In this document: one piece after another, positions 38,564 through 50,739 of the stretch | How the letters are laid out: every line of letters begins with the position of its first letter | How positions within the stretch are numbered: position 1 is the stretch's first letter | Notes under the pieces: model-generated | What the model was told of the DNA's origin: nothing | Seen by the model: only the letters and a program-made list of their open reading frames with translations | Databases searched by the model: none | Translations under genes and position numbers: made by a program | From: Apostichopus japonicus | Taxonomy: Eukaryota; Echinodermata; Holothuroidea; Aspidochirotida; Stichopodidae | DNA length: 64,000 nt | Assembly: GCF_037975245.1 (NCBI RefSeq) | Contig: NC_092581.1 | Span: 16,185,303 to 16,249,302 of the forward strand | Direction: 5' to 3'

Positions 38564-38566
<3 letters not shown>

Positions 38567-39600
38567 GCAATGAATATCTTTAGAATAGGCTACGACAACG
38601 TGATAGTATATACTGAAAATGTAACTATAGGTGTTAGTTAACGCGATTACTGTGTAACTTGCGGTAGCTCAATAGGTATTATTAACAAGCGGTTTATTAA
38701 TATTGTTCCTCGTTATAACCCAAAGATGACTCACTACATGCACCCATCACTGTTGTACAGATCAATACAGACAACAAGAAGAGGTTTTCTTGTTAAACAT
38801 TAATTTGACACAAAATATCTATAACGTTTGTAAAAAGTCAGTCTTACCCTATCAAGAGTGTGTTTACCTTCATCGATATCTATCAGACACGAAGTCGGTA
38901 GTTTTAATCTGTCAAGTGGTTACCTAGTCAGATAAGTCCGACGGTGAGTGGGGTCGGGGTTATCAGTACATCCGATTCTATCAAACAACGGAGCTGAACA
39001 GATCTTAATCCGAAGGAGCTTATTCAATAATTATTACAGCAGTTTCCTTATATACATATCGTGGGGGTGTGGGGAAATCAATATGAGGGGCTTGGGTAGT
39101 GTATAGGGAAAGGGTAAGGTGGGGGTAGCAAGTCGGATTGATTTTTTTTCGAGCAAAGCGTCGGGTGAGTGTGCCACCATTCTTCGATACTCTCTATATT
39201 AACCGTAACACAGCTACAGTTCTTCTCGAAACCTGAGCGTCGTTAATTTTGGGCGCTAATATTTCATCGTATGATGTTTACTGTGCAGTCAACAGTTATG
39301 TTTTGGGGTTAATAAGTACTCGAACCTTTCTTCAGTTTATGCAGTGAATGTTCAATGCATATTTATGTCGAAGAGGAAGAAGTGGGGCGAGGTGAGAAGG
39401 GGTGATGTCCGAATGAAGCGCTGTCTACAGTCTTCCTACTTTCTCTCTCCTTAAGGGGGGGGGGGGGTGGGGTGGGCTTAACCAGACCGAAGATCTCGCT
39501 ATGTAAGTGCGAGAGGTGTATTTTTCGTCAGTGTACCTTCTATTGTACTTTTAATAGGACTTGACAAAATGTGTCAGAAACATCTCATGTACAGCCTATA

Positions 39601-39888
39601 TGTGTGTTTATATATAGCCTATATATATATATATATATATAGGCTCTATATATGTAGGCTATATATAGGCTCTATATATAGGCTCTATATATAGGCTCTA
39701 TATATAGGCTCTATATATATAGGCTCTCTATATATAGGCTCTCTATATATAGGCTATATATACATAGGCTCTATATATATAGGCTCTATATATATAGGCT
39801 CTATATATATAGGCTCTATATATATAGGCTCTATATATATAGGCTCTATATATATAGGCTCCATATATATAGGCTCTATATATATAGG

Positions 39889-39978
<90 letters not shown>
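39601..39978. repeat. AGGCTCTATATAT minisatellite fused to (TA)n
   Basis: About 17 units of 14-17 bases (TATATAGGCTCTATATA) run from 39601 to 39893 and pass directly into a perfect (TA)n of about 85 bases. Unit length varies by whole TA steps. Confidence 0.96.
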
Positions 39979-39981
<3 letters not shown>

Positions 39982-42900
39982 CACTCATTTACCAATAGAG
40001 AATAGCATCGGCGAAAGAGAAAAAAAACCTTTGGTGGGTAAAAATTTTAAAGGGCAAAGATGTATACAACTATACACAAGGATTGGGATAGCCTCGGGTA
40101 TTAGGTCGAAAGGTCAGCAGAAAATGTTGGGCCGAAGACAGATTTCAAAAGAGGTCTCATAGAAAGGAAAGGGTTAAGCAAACACGTCAGGTCGATCCAA
40201 AGTCCTTGAATTCCCGGTTTGATAGAGACATTAGCCAAGTTGTGTGATAAGCTATATAGGCAAGGCTTGACTGCACGGGACAAATATACAGCTGATGTGT
40301 ACAAGGTGTATATAACAATATGTATGATAGACCAGAATATCACGTATATATCAAATATAGACAAGTTTATCAGACGGACATGTATGTCGAGAGACAAACT
40401 AACGAAGCGATGCCCGGTGGTTGAAGACGAAGGCTTCCATTCTAATCTTAAAATGTATTAATCGGTACCGTATTCATTGGGGGGGGGGACATCTATCTTT
40501 CCACTTAAGACCAGTTAAACTGTTTTCTCAAGCCAACCCCCTCCCGTCCCCCATCATTCTCTTGGTTGTGTTCTTATTTCTCAAATAGAAAGATACTGTA
40601 ATTCCTTATACACCAACGAATATGGTAGGTTAAGAAGGGATGAGGGCAGTACTGCCAGTACCCCACCACTCACTATAGAAGGCGCTCTGCGCGTGTCATG
40701 AAATGACATCAACTGAGTGACAGGGTGAGGAGTCGACGTATAAGAATGGTCTGATTACATGAGCGCTTTTTAATAACCGAATTTCCCCCTTTGTTGCACA
40801 GTAAATCCAGTTCTTTCCTATTTTGACTGTGGTTTTCCAACATGTGCAATACATAAAGAAATGACCACTGGATATTAAGCTGTTAAATTTTGTTCAAGTA
40901 CTTCCTTTAACTCGCAACTCTCGACTCGAATTTTATGTTGTACGTTATATCTTCGTTCACAGTTCATTACATCTACATCATATAAATTAATACCTGTTTT
41001 CGGAAGTTTTCGGTGGCTCACACTTCCCGAACATTTCCGGAATTGTAATAATGAACTTATACGGTTACCAACACTGTTTTTTCTTATTTTCTTAGACAAA
41101 CCTTGCTCGCTGCGTTATTCATTGCGTACCGATGTATCAGTATACATATAAGCTACAGTGTTTATATGGAGAATGTCGTCTTACGTTAAGACATCCTCAC
41201 CTCATTACCAAAAGGAAGTTTCTCTGTTCACACCCTTTTATACACCCTATTCCACTGAACCCCCGACCTCCCTTACCATGATACGTAGCCCATATACCAT
41301 CGTGCACCATTCAAGGACGGGAACAACCGCACTTGTTTTCTTTCTCCAAAAAAATGATCTCCTACACAAGTATGAACACATATGAGATAATAACGGTCAT
41401 CATATATAGACAAAACGTCTTATATGGAGTACATAGGGTCGGTACGCATCCCCCCACTTCCCCCGCTCCCCCATCTACTATTCCCCGCCCATGCATACAC
41501 ACTTTGGATTATTAGAATGAAACCGTCAGCTAATTTTAATTATCATTTCTGTATATTTGGTTCAGTTATCTTTATATACCGCACAAAATGTTTCGTATTA
41601 CAACTATACCTTCAAGAGATAGCAAGCCATATTTTAGGCACCCCTGGCAAACTGTTGGGCCACTCATTACTAAACAGGTTGCAGAGGACCCTCAGCAAAT
41701 ATACAAATTTAGCCATGTCGATACTCTGCGACAGTTATCGAATAGTTTGTGGTGAAAGAACAAATAATCTCTTCCACCGTATATTCCCCACTTCCAACTT
41801 GTCAATTGCTTGTGATATATCCAAGAGAGCACCTAAAGACAAAAAGCAGGTTACCCCTGCTGCTTGGGACCCAAACAAAAGGCTAAAGAGGGATTACAGG
41901 TTGACTTTATAAACCCCTCTTTCAATGGTTTGGCCACAACTTGGTTCCTCTGCCTTCGCGCAAAACAGATGGTTTGCGATGTAGAAATGGAGAAAGGAAT
42001 TAACAGACTGACGGATAGACTAAGGAACAGACAAAAGCAATCTGAACATGACAACAAAAAGAGAGGGTTGACAAAAAAAAAAACGGCAACGAATTTTGGC
42101 CGATTGTGCCTTTGTTGATGGTTAGATTGGACAGTATTATAAATTATTACAAATAAGTCGTCTTTAAGTAAGCAGAGTATCTTCATACCGTCTGCTGTTT
42201 TGTGTACTCAACTTAATGGAGGTATCGATTACGTAAGAGTTCGATCTTGGTACGTTTAACTATATCCTAAACAAAGAACTTTGTATTCGTGTCCTGCACC
42301 TTGTGAAGTTTTTGTAAACATGATGGTGGCACAGATTAATGGGGAGGGGGGACACCGTAGTCAGCACAAAGGGACACCCCCCCCCCGTGCCCGGCCGGGG
42401 TTTCTGGCCTGCGTACTTCCTTAAACTTCAATAACAGCGGTAATGCCGAAAGTTTGAAGTTCATGTTTCTTCTTTCTTAATGGACTATGATCAATCTCAC
42501 CAACGTGCCAATACCAAAGCGGCATGTTTTTAATTGTTAACCTTTAATCATCCTTCCCAAATGTATATTCCAGCTGCATGCCACGACTAGGCAACGTTTT
42601 CTATACTATTCTATCAGCGCAAGACTGTCTTAAAGTCGCGCTACACAACCCTCAGTATATAATCTTTGTAGATATCACTGACGTGCCTGTGATGATGCAA
42701 GGCTGTTTTACTACGTGGGGCATTTACATTTATATTGGGCATGTCATACGTTAAGTCTACTTCACCATATAAACTTGACCATAATTCAACAGTATAGTAC
42801 GATAAAGTTAATACGCTGTTGTTATTTTATTCCTTAAAAGCAAAGTTTCCGATATATATACACTTGACAATAATCACACGGCGTTCCATACAGGAATTGC

Positions 42901-44814
42901 TTTGTCCAGCAACACAAAGGCAAGGTGTTTCGAACGCCGTGAAGGTTGTTTCAACTGACACCCCTTGTTCTTCATTTGTCACGAATTTTCCAAGAGAAGC
43001 AACCATAATGAATAACCTCGCGGATCACTGCATAGATTTTCAGTTTCACTGTTGTGGTTCAAAACAGCAACTTCAGTTTCAGCTCACTGTTTTCAAAGAA
43101 TGAGGGCCATGGGCTCTGCGAAATAGTTCCCTTTTAGAGTATAGGACAATTACTTTCACACTCAACTTGGTATGTAACAACGCAGTAACAACTGACGTAT
43201 AAATAGCACACGTGATCATCCCATTTACTATGTAGTTTTCTAAATAATCAAGACTGCGACCCAAATAGGCAATGAAGTCAAATAATGGTCTTTATAATAT
43301 TCAATCTTCACTGATACGACTTTTACAGCCACCCAATCAGAGCATTTGCCAACATCGAAACCTGTACAAATCTCAGAGGTGAGGAATATACGCGGCGCCC
43401 GATAAGAACCTTCAGAAAGGTACTTTTTGAAAATATCATTAGCAACCTTTACCTTGGAGTCAATGTTGATAACGTTTGAATACATTATTGCCCATAGATA
43501 ATGGCCAAAGTAAACCATGGGCTCGGCCACGGATAAACACAGACGGGGCCATGTAACGTGTGCGCATGGGCCACGAGGACACATGCAGCTGGAGCAGACG
43601 ACCTATTTCAGTCCAGCTGGTTGATATCATTACTTTGGGAGATACTCTTACTTTTTCAGCGGTCTTAAAACATGTATATAGTCAAGTTATCCCATACAAC
43701 GATATCAAACTTATTATTCGTAACAAAAATGCCCCAAGCCTTTGTTTCTCCCGGTTAAAATGCTCTTTCTTTACTACAGACAGCTGTTCTTTCGTCACGG
43801 TTCGGTAACTACAAGGAGTGAGGATTATATATTGCTAAAGCTGAACTATATATACGATAAGACAAAAAAGGCGGTAGGTTTTTACGGAACAAAGCTGTGT
43901 CATTATGTAATACTGTACTTGTGGCAAATCAGCTACGCGTGCTTCTAATTAAGCCCCAATTCTGACGTCACGCTGTGAGGCCAACTATACACACGTCGTG
44001 ACTTTTTTGGTGGATTGCGGGCAAAAGACTTGATTTCTTTCAATTTTTTTTTTGCTTGTTGCCATGAACAGCTGATTGAACAAGAGAGGCCAGGCTGACA
44101 TCCGCTGCTAAGAGGGATTTTGACTCACGGATGTCAACCTTAATTTCTCACGAAATGAATGAATCGACACGGTTTAATTCAATAACAAAGACTGTGGAGA
44201 TTTGGGCAATAGGCTATCACGGATACAAACAGGGTTTATAGCTCAAAAATCGTGTGTGTGTGTGGGGGGGGGGGGCTCTTTTCAACCCGACAAAAAAAAG
44301 TAGTTATAAGCACAATCTTACCACGTGTAGGCCTAGATATATAATTAAAGACCTAATTATGGCCTTTAAGTATATTCATCAGACGACACCATTTCCTCCT
44401 ATATGAGACAACGACCACAGGGCCCACACTTTTGTTTAATATCCTGAACCCGCCCGTCGCCCTAACAATACCCCAATCGGTAGTGTGTGTACTTCACCAC
44501 TGAGTTTAGACAAAGTTGGAACAGTGAAAAGTTAAAGAGAAATAAAACATTTCATATCAATGTGCATTCATAACGTCACAATTGATTTGCGGCTTCAAGT
44601 TCACATTTGCTACGAATATGTGACAAGCTCTGCGTAACTTTGAAAACGGCTTTTATTTAGCCTTAAACTGAAAGCAAACTTCATCAGGAGCCGTTTACCA
44701 AGTCTTCAGAAGATCAAACTTAAGTTTTACCTCTTGAAGTATTTGGAAGAGAGAGAGAGGGGGGGGGGGGGGCTTATATCATTGGAGACAAAACTGATAT
44801 ATAAATATTCCTAC

Positions 44815-44913
44815 CTCGGTATCTTCACGTCGGAATATGCTTGCCAGTTCAGCAAGACTTTTCTTGATGCTCTCATTGGCCGCCTCTTCTGGGGAGGGTT
44901 CCTTCTTAGAATT
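44815..44913 (-). CDS. HES-like gene, exon 2: degenerate basic region and helix 1
   Basis: 99 bp on the minus strand between ATTCCCTAG and GTAGGAAT, encoding residues 12-44. HES1 exon 2 has much the same length and content. Residues 17-34 (PSPEEAANESIKKSLAEL) align without gaps to HES1 PIMEKRRRARINESLSQL. The proline before the basic box, the glutamate, and I-x-x-S-L-x-x-L of helix 1 are kept, while K-R-R-R is replaced by E-A-A-N. Lysines remain only at the edges (14, 15, 28, 29). The exon is in phase 0 at both ends. Confidence 0.82.
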
Positions 44914-45849
44914 CTAGGGAATTGGGAGAGATAAACGTATATCACTACTATGTATTGTCAAAATCTTGTTTCTTAGTTTATAACTAGGCCTATTTGATTT
45001 TATCTATAGTGACGTTATCGTTTATTTGTTATACTAACATTAAAAGAATAAAGGTTTTAATATTATTGTTAATTATCCCTATCAGCTAATACTTGAATGA
45101 GAGATTGTCAAAACGTTAATCATTTCACGCCTTCCTCTCTCTTTTCAATCCCGACCCCCCTCCCATCCCCACTCTCTGTAACAAACAGTATCACATCATA
45201 GAGAAAGAGTCCCCATTCCTACCCCCTCCAATAATTGGTCACGGATATCAGCTCAACTACTTCAAGCTATACTGTCTTAAGAATTGTGTCTTTGTGTTAT
45301 TAAACCACGATGTGAAGCGTTGATTAACATTGAAACTACTTCAACTTAAGTAACCCCTTATGGTGTCCATAATAACTGCTAAACTTTTCCGGTTTTAAAA
45401 GAAGACAATTAAGATAAATCCGATGTGGCGACTAAGCCCTGATTTTTTTTTTGTGGGTTTAGCTATCATCTCTCACATCGAAGCTCTCCTCAAGCGCAAG
45501 CCTGTTACACGCGCGTGCCACTCTCGTGTTGCCGAGGCAACTAATCGCTTACTCCCCACGGTGTCTCGTGGAGTCAGTAGCTTAATTTGGTTGCTAGCCC
45601 GTTTAGCCTCTGTGACTACTGCACCTTCCATGTACAAACCTAGCCATCAGCCTAACGCGATGCACCCGCATAACAAGTGACCTGTCATGATCTTACTTTT
45701 GTCTGCTACGGTGTAATCTGTCTTTGTCTACGGTCATTGTCCATACAGTCTAAACTATGGAAAAGCTAACTCAGCAAATTAGTTTGTGGTTTTTGTCGGA
45801 TAAAAGGGCAAGCTTAGTTTCAAGAAGCTTTGTACTAAGGTAAACCTAC
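44914..45849 (-). other. HES-like gene, intron 1
   Basis: 936 bp, GTAGGT...CCCTAG. It is richer in GC and CpG than its surroundings at 45480-45680 and carries the HES-type site cluster listed separately. An 85-codon plus-strand frame at 45423-45680 has no protein signature and I do not treat it as a gene. Confidence 0.7.
45508..45570. promoter_or_regulatory. Cluster of HES-family binding-site motifs in intron 1
   Basis: A palindromic double class-C site CACGCGCGTG at 45508-45517, and two CTCGTG (CACGAG on the minus strand, N-box type) at 45523-45528 and 45565-45570, within 63 bases. HES/E(spl) proteins are known to bind CACGNG and CACNAG sites and often repress their own genes. The role here is inferred. 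Confidence 0.35.
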
Positions 45850-45882
45850 CTTCGTCTTTTTCTTCATTCGGCTGGTCCCCAT
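45850..45882 (-). CDS. HES-like gene, exon 1: start codon
   Basis: ATG at 45882-45880 opens an 11-codon segment, MGTSRMKKKTK, ending at GACGAAG|GTAGGT in phase 0, as exon 2 requires. An in-frame TAG upstream in the same exon rules out a longer reading from this exon. HES-family first coding exons are similarly short and end just before the basic region. The assembled product is 373 residues: exon 1 (1-11), exon 2 (12-44), exon 3 (45-96), exon 4 (97-373). A second in-frame ATG lies five codons in. Confidence 0.7.
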
Positions 45883-45942
45883 TGTCACCTGGGATCGATG
45901 GGATGAAGAATTCTTTAAATGAGTAAACTACCAATTTGGTAT
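45883..45942 (-). other. HES-like gene, 5' UTR part of exon 1
   Basis: An acceptor-like CTGTCTTTCTTTGTAG on the minus strand precedes 45942, so the coding exon probably begins here with about 60 untranslated bases and is spliced to a non-coding exon further upstream. Confidence 0.45.
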
Positions 45943-48251
45943 CTACAAAGAAAGACAGTAAAATGTTTGATTGGAAACAGAGAACAAGGTCAGGCCTAGA
46001 CCCTGCTGCGTTACCTGCATGAGTGATTCTCGAGTCGAATGCAGTAATTTATTACTATCAATGTCTGAAAGCTGACTCGGGACACTGGCATGACTGCATT
46101 ATACTGGGCTAATAAATAAAGAGAACAGCCTACGACATCAGAATACATAATCATATTCCCCGTTTTGTATACTACCTACGTAGCCTACCGGTAACCTATA
46201 AATTCTGTTTGCATTCTGGCCTACCATTCTAGTCAAATTGAGAAAGAGTGCTGACCTTTTAGAAGGTGAACGGTCATACGTGAGGGCACTGGAATGTCCT
46301 TTGTTTTAAAACCTTCTCATATTGTTTTAACCATCTGTTCAACTAGATGGTTTCTTTCTCTCTCACTCTGTAAAAAAATAACCGCACATAAAATATTATG
46401 ACATCTGTACGCTCTTGGCGGTTTCTGTTACCGTTTGTCGATGATATCATGAAGTTTAAAAAACAAAACACAAGAAAATTATGTGAACACTGATTTAAGC
46501 CAATGAACAACCGTCAAACGACACTCAACTACTTCCTTTCCCGCTGCATGTTCTTTCCACAACATCTAATCCCGGACCTATCACACTTTATGCCAAGCCT
46601 TGATGTTTGAGTATGCTATTGCTGTATATGTATACAATAATCTCATCATACATTAAGAAAGAAAGAAATGTTTTGTTACCTCTTAACAAGAATGCAAAAC
46701 AGTGGAATAGATGGTAATACGTTCTTCCAAATGGGTGTTTGAGTTTACTATGTCCCACCAGGCTATACGTTGGGTTATCAATGACACACTGCCGTTTGTC
46801 AATAATAACACAAGCGGTCTACGAGAGTAGTTTGGATTGGGAATACAGTGTATAACTGGCTGGAGCACAGGGCCACTGCTATGAGAGAGACAGACCACTG
46901 ATGGGGTCAGGAGGGCAAAGCCTCGGAATTAAAACGCTGTAACATTTTGAGATCTTTCAATTTTGAATATGTCAGATTGCCCACCAAGAGAACACCACAT
47001 ATCAAGCTTACTTAGATTTCTGCAATGATGATCCGGGTCCTTACACAGAGGAGAGACGGGTGCGTACATAACCTCAACCCCCACCCCCCCCCCCTCCACC
47101 CGGCCCTCCAAAGGTCGACATTTTTCTAGGTAGAGAATGGTCTTTTGTCCTGCGGGTTCGTATATATAGCACCATTTTGCACCCGGGTACCCTTAATCGT
47201 TATTTAAAAAAAAAACTCCTCCAACACGGTGAGCAGTAATAATGTCCACATCTTCAGTAAACGTATCAAACTATAGAAAATCCTGCATTTGGGCCTAGAG
47301 TAGTGTATTACCATAGAGACTGAGAATAAGCACGGCCGATTAAAGAAAAAAAAAACAGCCATGTTAATATCTTATAATTCTGTATATGCAGTTTGCTGTG
47401 GTCCTCAATAAGACTTGACAACTGAAATGCTTCAAACTGAACTAATTTTGGAAATCATTTAAAAAAAAGAATGGTTTTATATTTTGTTTGCATAAAAAAC
47501 CTCATTATATGGGAGAACAATAGTCTATCTCATAAAGGGCTTTTATTTTTTATTTTAGCAGAGTAAATAGGCCTAGACGCTAAACAGCGTTTGAAATTGA
47601 TTAAACAACGTCAGAAAATAAACTAAGTCCACGAACAATAAAATAAATCATAAAATAAATAAACGATAAACAATATATCAGAGCAATTGGAGCAAAAAGA
47701 ACAAAGACAATTCCATAGAACACTAAGGTATGTAGGGTATACTTTACCAGTACCCTAAAAGATGATCAGATATACGAGGCTTACAGACAATAGAAACAAC
47801 AGAAAAACTATGAATTGATTTTTCAATTGATTGGTCCAAAGTTAATCAGGCTTAAAGCAGACGGGTCTAATTGTAATAATAAGTTCAGTAACTAACTTGA
47901 TGGGGGACCTGCATGTAAACTCATTCATCGTACCACGTGTACCACCCACTCTTGCATAGATCGAAGAGTTTCCCGTGGAAATAACGAACCATTTTCGATC
48001 CATTACCAATTGAAGATAAAAGCCTAATGCATGGGCTAAGCCCGATATAACAGTAATAACCAGGATCGATTTGACTCACGTTGGATATCTACACATTTGT
48101 CAACAATGTGGAATGCACGCTATTTTGAACTATAGTCACGAAAGGTGGTCCATGTTTTCGATACCTGTATATCTGTAGGCTATCACAATACACCAATACA
48201 AGCATCTTTACAATATGTAGCGGCTTGTTGTAAATAACCTACATGAAGTTG

Positions 48252-48293
<42 letters not shown>

Positions 48294-48795
48294 TACTGAA
48301 ATAATTACACTTCAAGTTGTCAAAACAGTTTGCAAAGGAACTTATATTATTTCATTTTCACCACACCCGCCTCAGTGCTGGCTGAGGCTGTAGTAATATA
48401 AAGACCTTGCCTACATTATGTACGTCCCGGGCACACATGTCAAAGGAATTTAACTGTGTAATTAAAATTGAGCTTATAACTTTAAATTAAAATAGTTTGA
48501 GTCAATCTTTAAGAGCTAAATTAGTGCGAGCCACATAGTCAAGTGACCATATACTCGACCAAAAACCTTCCAACCATACACAACAATAGTATCAGGTACT
48601 CCACAAAACTTTTCAAGGGTAGCCTGCTAACGATGTAGCCGGACTCCTTATCCTATAAGCCTTGCAAGTAGAGACAAGTATTGTCACGAAAAGTTGTTCT
48701 TTTCGTTTGCAATCTTAATACAACTTATACTACATTAAGAGGTAAGACAAATATATAGACAATAAAAATTTGTTCATAAACCTTTCCGTACTTAC
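45943..48795 (-). other. Putative 5' intron of the HES-like gene
   Basis: About 2.9 kb with no supported coding sequence. It includes poly-C near 47084 and AT-rich unique sequence. It is bounded by a strong donor at 48795 and the acceptor before 45942 if the first-exon model holds. Confidence 0.4.
48257..48290. repeat. (TA)n microsatellite
   Basis: Perfect TA run of about 34 bases. Confidence 0.95.
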
Positions 48796-49060
48796 CTAAA
48801 TGTTTGCGAAAAATAGCTGTAAATATCCACAATCTTTCCCTTGAAGTTGGGTGTAATCCTCCTGCTCAGAGTAGCATGGGCTATACCAATGAGCTGCTTC
48901 CCTCTTTGTCGAGTATTTTGCCAGTGGCTTGAGTATACTGTTAACAATCGACCTCTCCTTGCACGCGAATAGCGTACGCTAGGGGTTACAATAGAGGTAC
49001 AACGTACGCCCACTGCAATTGAGTACTTCTGTTCCCCTGTGCACATCTCACAAGACACCT
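48796..49060 (-). other. Candidate non-coding first exon / promoter region of the HES-like gene
   Basis: On the minus strand a strong donor, TTTAG|GTAAGT, ends at 48796, with GC-richer, CpG-containing sequence upstream (for example TAGCGTACGCTATTCGCGTG near 48980). It lies about 2.9 kb upstream of the acceptor for the ATG exon. An 88-codon open frame covers it but has no recognisable domain. The start of transcription cannot be placed from sequence alone. Confidence 0.3.
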
Positions 49061-50351
49061 GTCATAGACGGACTTGCATGCATGCAGCAATGAAGGGACC
49101 ACTATAACCAAAATGTCGTATATAAATTTCAAAAAGCGTTTCTGAATAAACGCTACACTTTACTGCTATGTATCTTTTAGTACACTATAACTTATTTAGC
49201 CATTTGAAACACTTTTCATTATATAATTAATAACAAAAGACAACATATGCTTTTCTTTATTTATTAATCTAGGTATATTATACTATAGGTTACAGCCATT
49301 GAGTGTTTTCTCAGCAGTTGTGAAAAAAATGGTCTCTTCTCACCATTCGGAACAATGGAAAGGACAGCCCACATTTACGCAAAGTTGTCAATCAAACCAC
49401 AGCAAGCGAGTCGTCGACCAATCAAATATCGACAAAAATGACTTAGGCACACGTGCAAACGTGCGTCAAAAGTGTGGCAGTTGCAAGCGATGTTTTCATG
49501 AATGGAGCGGTATACTGCGGTCATAGGGGCAAACAAAAAAGAAACTACAGCGTGCACCCCACATTACGGCAAGGTAGACATGTTTTATTTTTGATGTCCC
49601 CACATAATACTGTATTGAGCGTGTAGCAGAGACCTAGCTATATGGGAAACCGCAGACACATATATGGTCAACTTATAAGTGAGCCCACCCGCTCATTGTT
49701 AGCTTTGAAGTATGAAAAATGCAGTTTTTGTTTCTTTCTATTGGAGCGAAATTATGAAAATGGGGAAAACATGCATGGCAACATCACTGAGAAAATATTC
49801 AGCGATGTGATGTTGGAATAATAATATAGATAGAAATGTTAGCGCTGGTGATATGACAAATAATATACAGGAACAATAATAATAACATGCGGTAAACCAA
49901 GTAGAAAAGGTGCCTTTTTTTATTCTTTAATTCACCATTTTCTTTTCAAAACATTGATGATTGTAAGACATGAGTGTGTAAATTAGACGACCCTATTGGA
50001 AGGAGATGGGGGTTGGGGTTGAGGGGGGTGGGGGAGGGGAATGTACCATCGGTTTTGTGGAAAACTCTAAAAGTGCTCTTTTCCATAACAAAAACAATTA
50101 AGAAAACGGTAATTATAGGAAGTGCCATTTTGCTTATTATTAATATTTTTTGCAAATTATGAACTACAGGAAAAGTATCGTTTTTTGGGGGAAACAACAT
50201 TCAAACAGGCCTATTGGTATCTGTGGTACACAAGTTCCTAAATGATTTAATTTTGACATGATTTCCCCTTTAATTTTAAAGTTTGTGCCTCCGAATTGTC
50301 TTGTAATTTCAATCGTTGTTTGATAATTTAATGACATTGGTGACACTGCAC
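49061..50351. other. Non-coding, no gene seen
   Basis: AT-rich unique sequence with a G-rich patch at 50007-50040. Short open frames here have no protein signature. Confidence 0.55.
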
Positions 50352-50731
50352 CAAGGGCGTAGGAACCGGGGGGGCTGGGGGGGGGGGCGCCAGCCCCCCC
50401 AGTGAAAAATGTGGAGGGGCGGAAGTATCATTCCGCCCCCCCCGCTTCGTAAGTCAGAAAACCCCTTTTTCATTTCCAAATGAGAAAAAAAAATCTCATT
50501 TGGAGCACCAAATTGCATCTGAGGCCTGGTGAAAATACAAAATTAAGTTTACAAAATGGAGTGGGTGTTGAAGTGTGCTATATTGCACCAAATTGCATCT
50601 GAGGCTACCTGGAAATGCAAAAAAATTCCAAAGGGGAGGGGGACACCCCCTCCCCTTAGACCCCTCCCCCAGGCCGGCCATCAGTCTTCAGCCCCCCCCC
50701 CCCCACTCAAAAGTACCTTCCTACGCCACTG
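50352..50731. mobile_element. hAT-type MITE with 8-bp target-site duplication
   Basis: 380 bp. The ends are CAAGGGCGTAGGAACC and, reversed, CAGTGGCGTAGGAAGG, flanked by perfect copies of CACTGCAC (50344-50351 and 50732-50739). Eight-base duplications and CARNGGCGTA-type ends are typical of hAT elements. The inside is G/C-homopolymer rich and holds an internal duplication of GCACCAAATTGCATCTGAGG (near 50506 and 50587). It has no transposase, so it is non-autonomous. Confidence 0.88.
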
Positions 50732-50739
50732 CACTGCAC

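Larger units (their letters stand above)
21520..44814 (-). other. HES-like gene, intron 2 (23.3 kb)
   Basis: Bounded by CGAG|GTAGGAAT and TTCATGTTAG|TCTG. Contents: minisatellites at 27303-27553, 31046-31128, 32810-33535 and 37148-37305; a CRE-like cluster at 29091-29160; a hammerhead-like motif at 28056-28090; a SINE at 29594-29761; and AT arrays at 38407-38563 and 39601-39978. Other stretches (for example 22.1-27.3, 33.6-37.1 and 40.0-44.8 kb) look like unique AT-rich sequence in which I see no supported gene. Confidence 0.65.

Noticed and set aside
39743-39988. Long open frames in AT arrays (also at 18513-18956, 38293-38641 and 52474-52894)
   Set aside because: They encode IYIYIY-type repeats and are products of microsatellites.
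43240-43584. Minus-strand 114-codon frame with a stretch (KVANDIFKKYLSEGS) faintly like an RGS helix
   Set aside because: Only about 15 residues fit, the rest of the RGS pattern is missing, and no splice sites frame it convincingly. I treat it as chance within intron 2.
45423-45680. 85-codon plus-strand frame in intron 1
   Set aside because: No protein family signature. The GC-rich composition that keeps it open is better explained by a regulatory CpG-rich patch.
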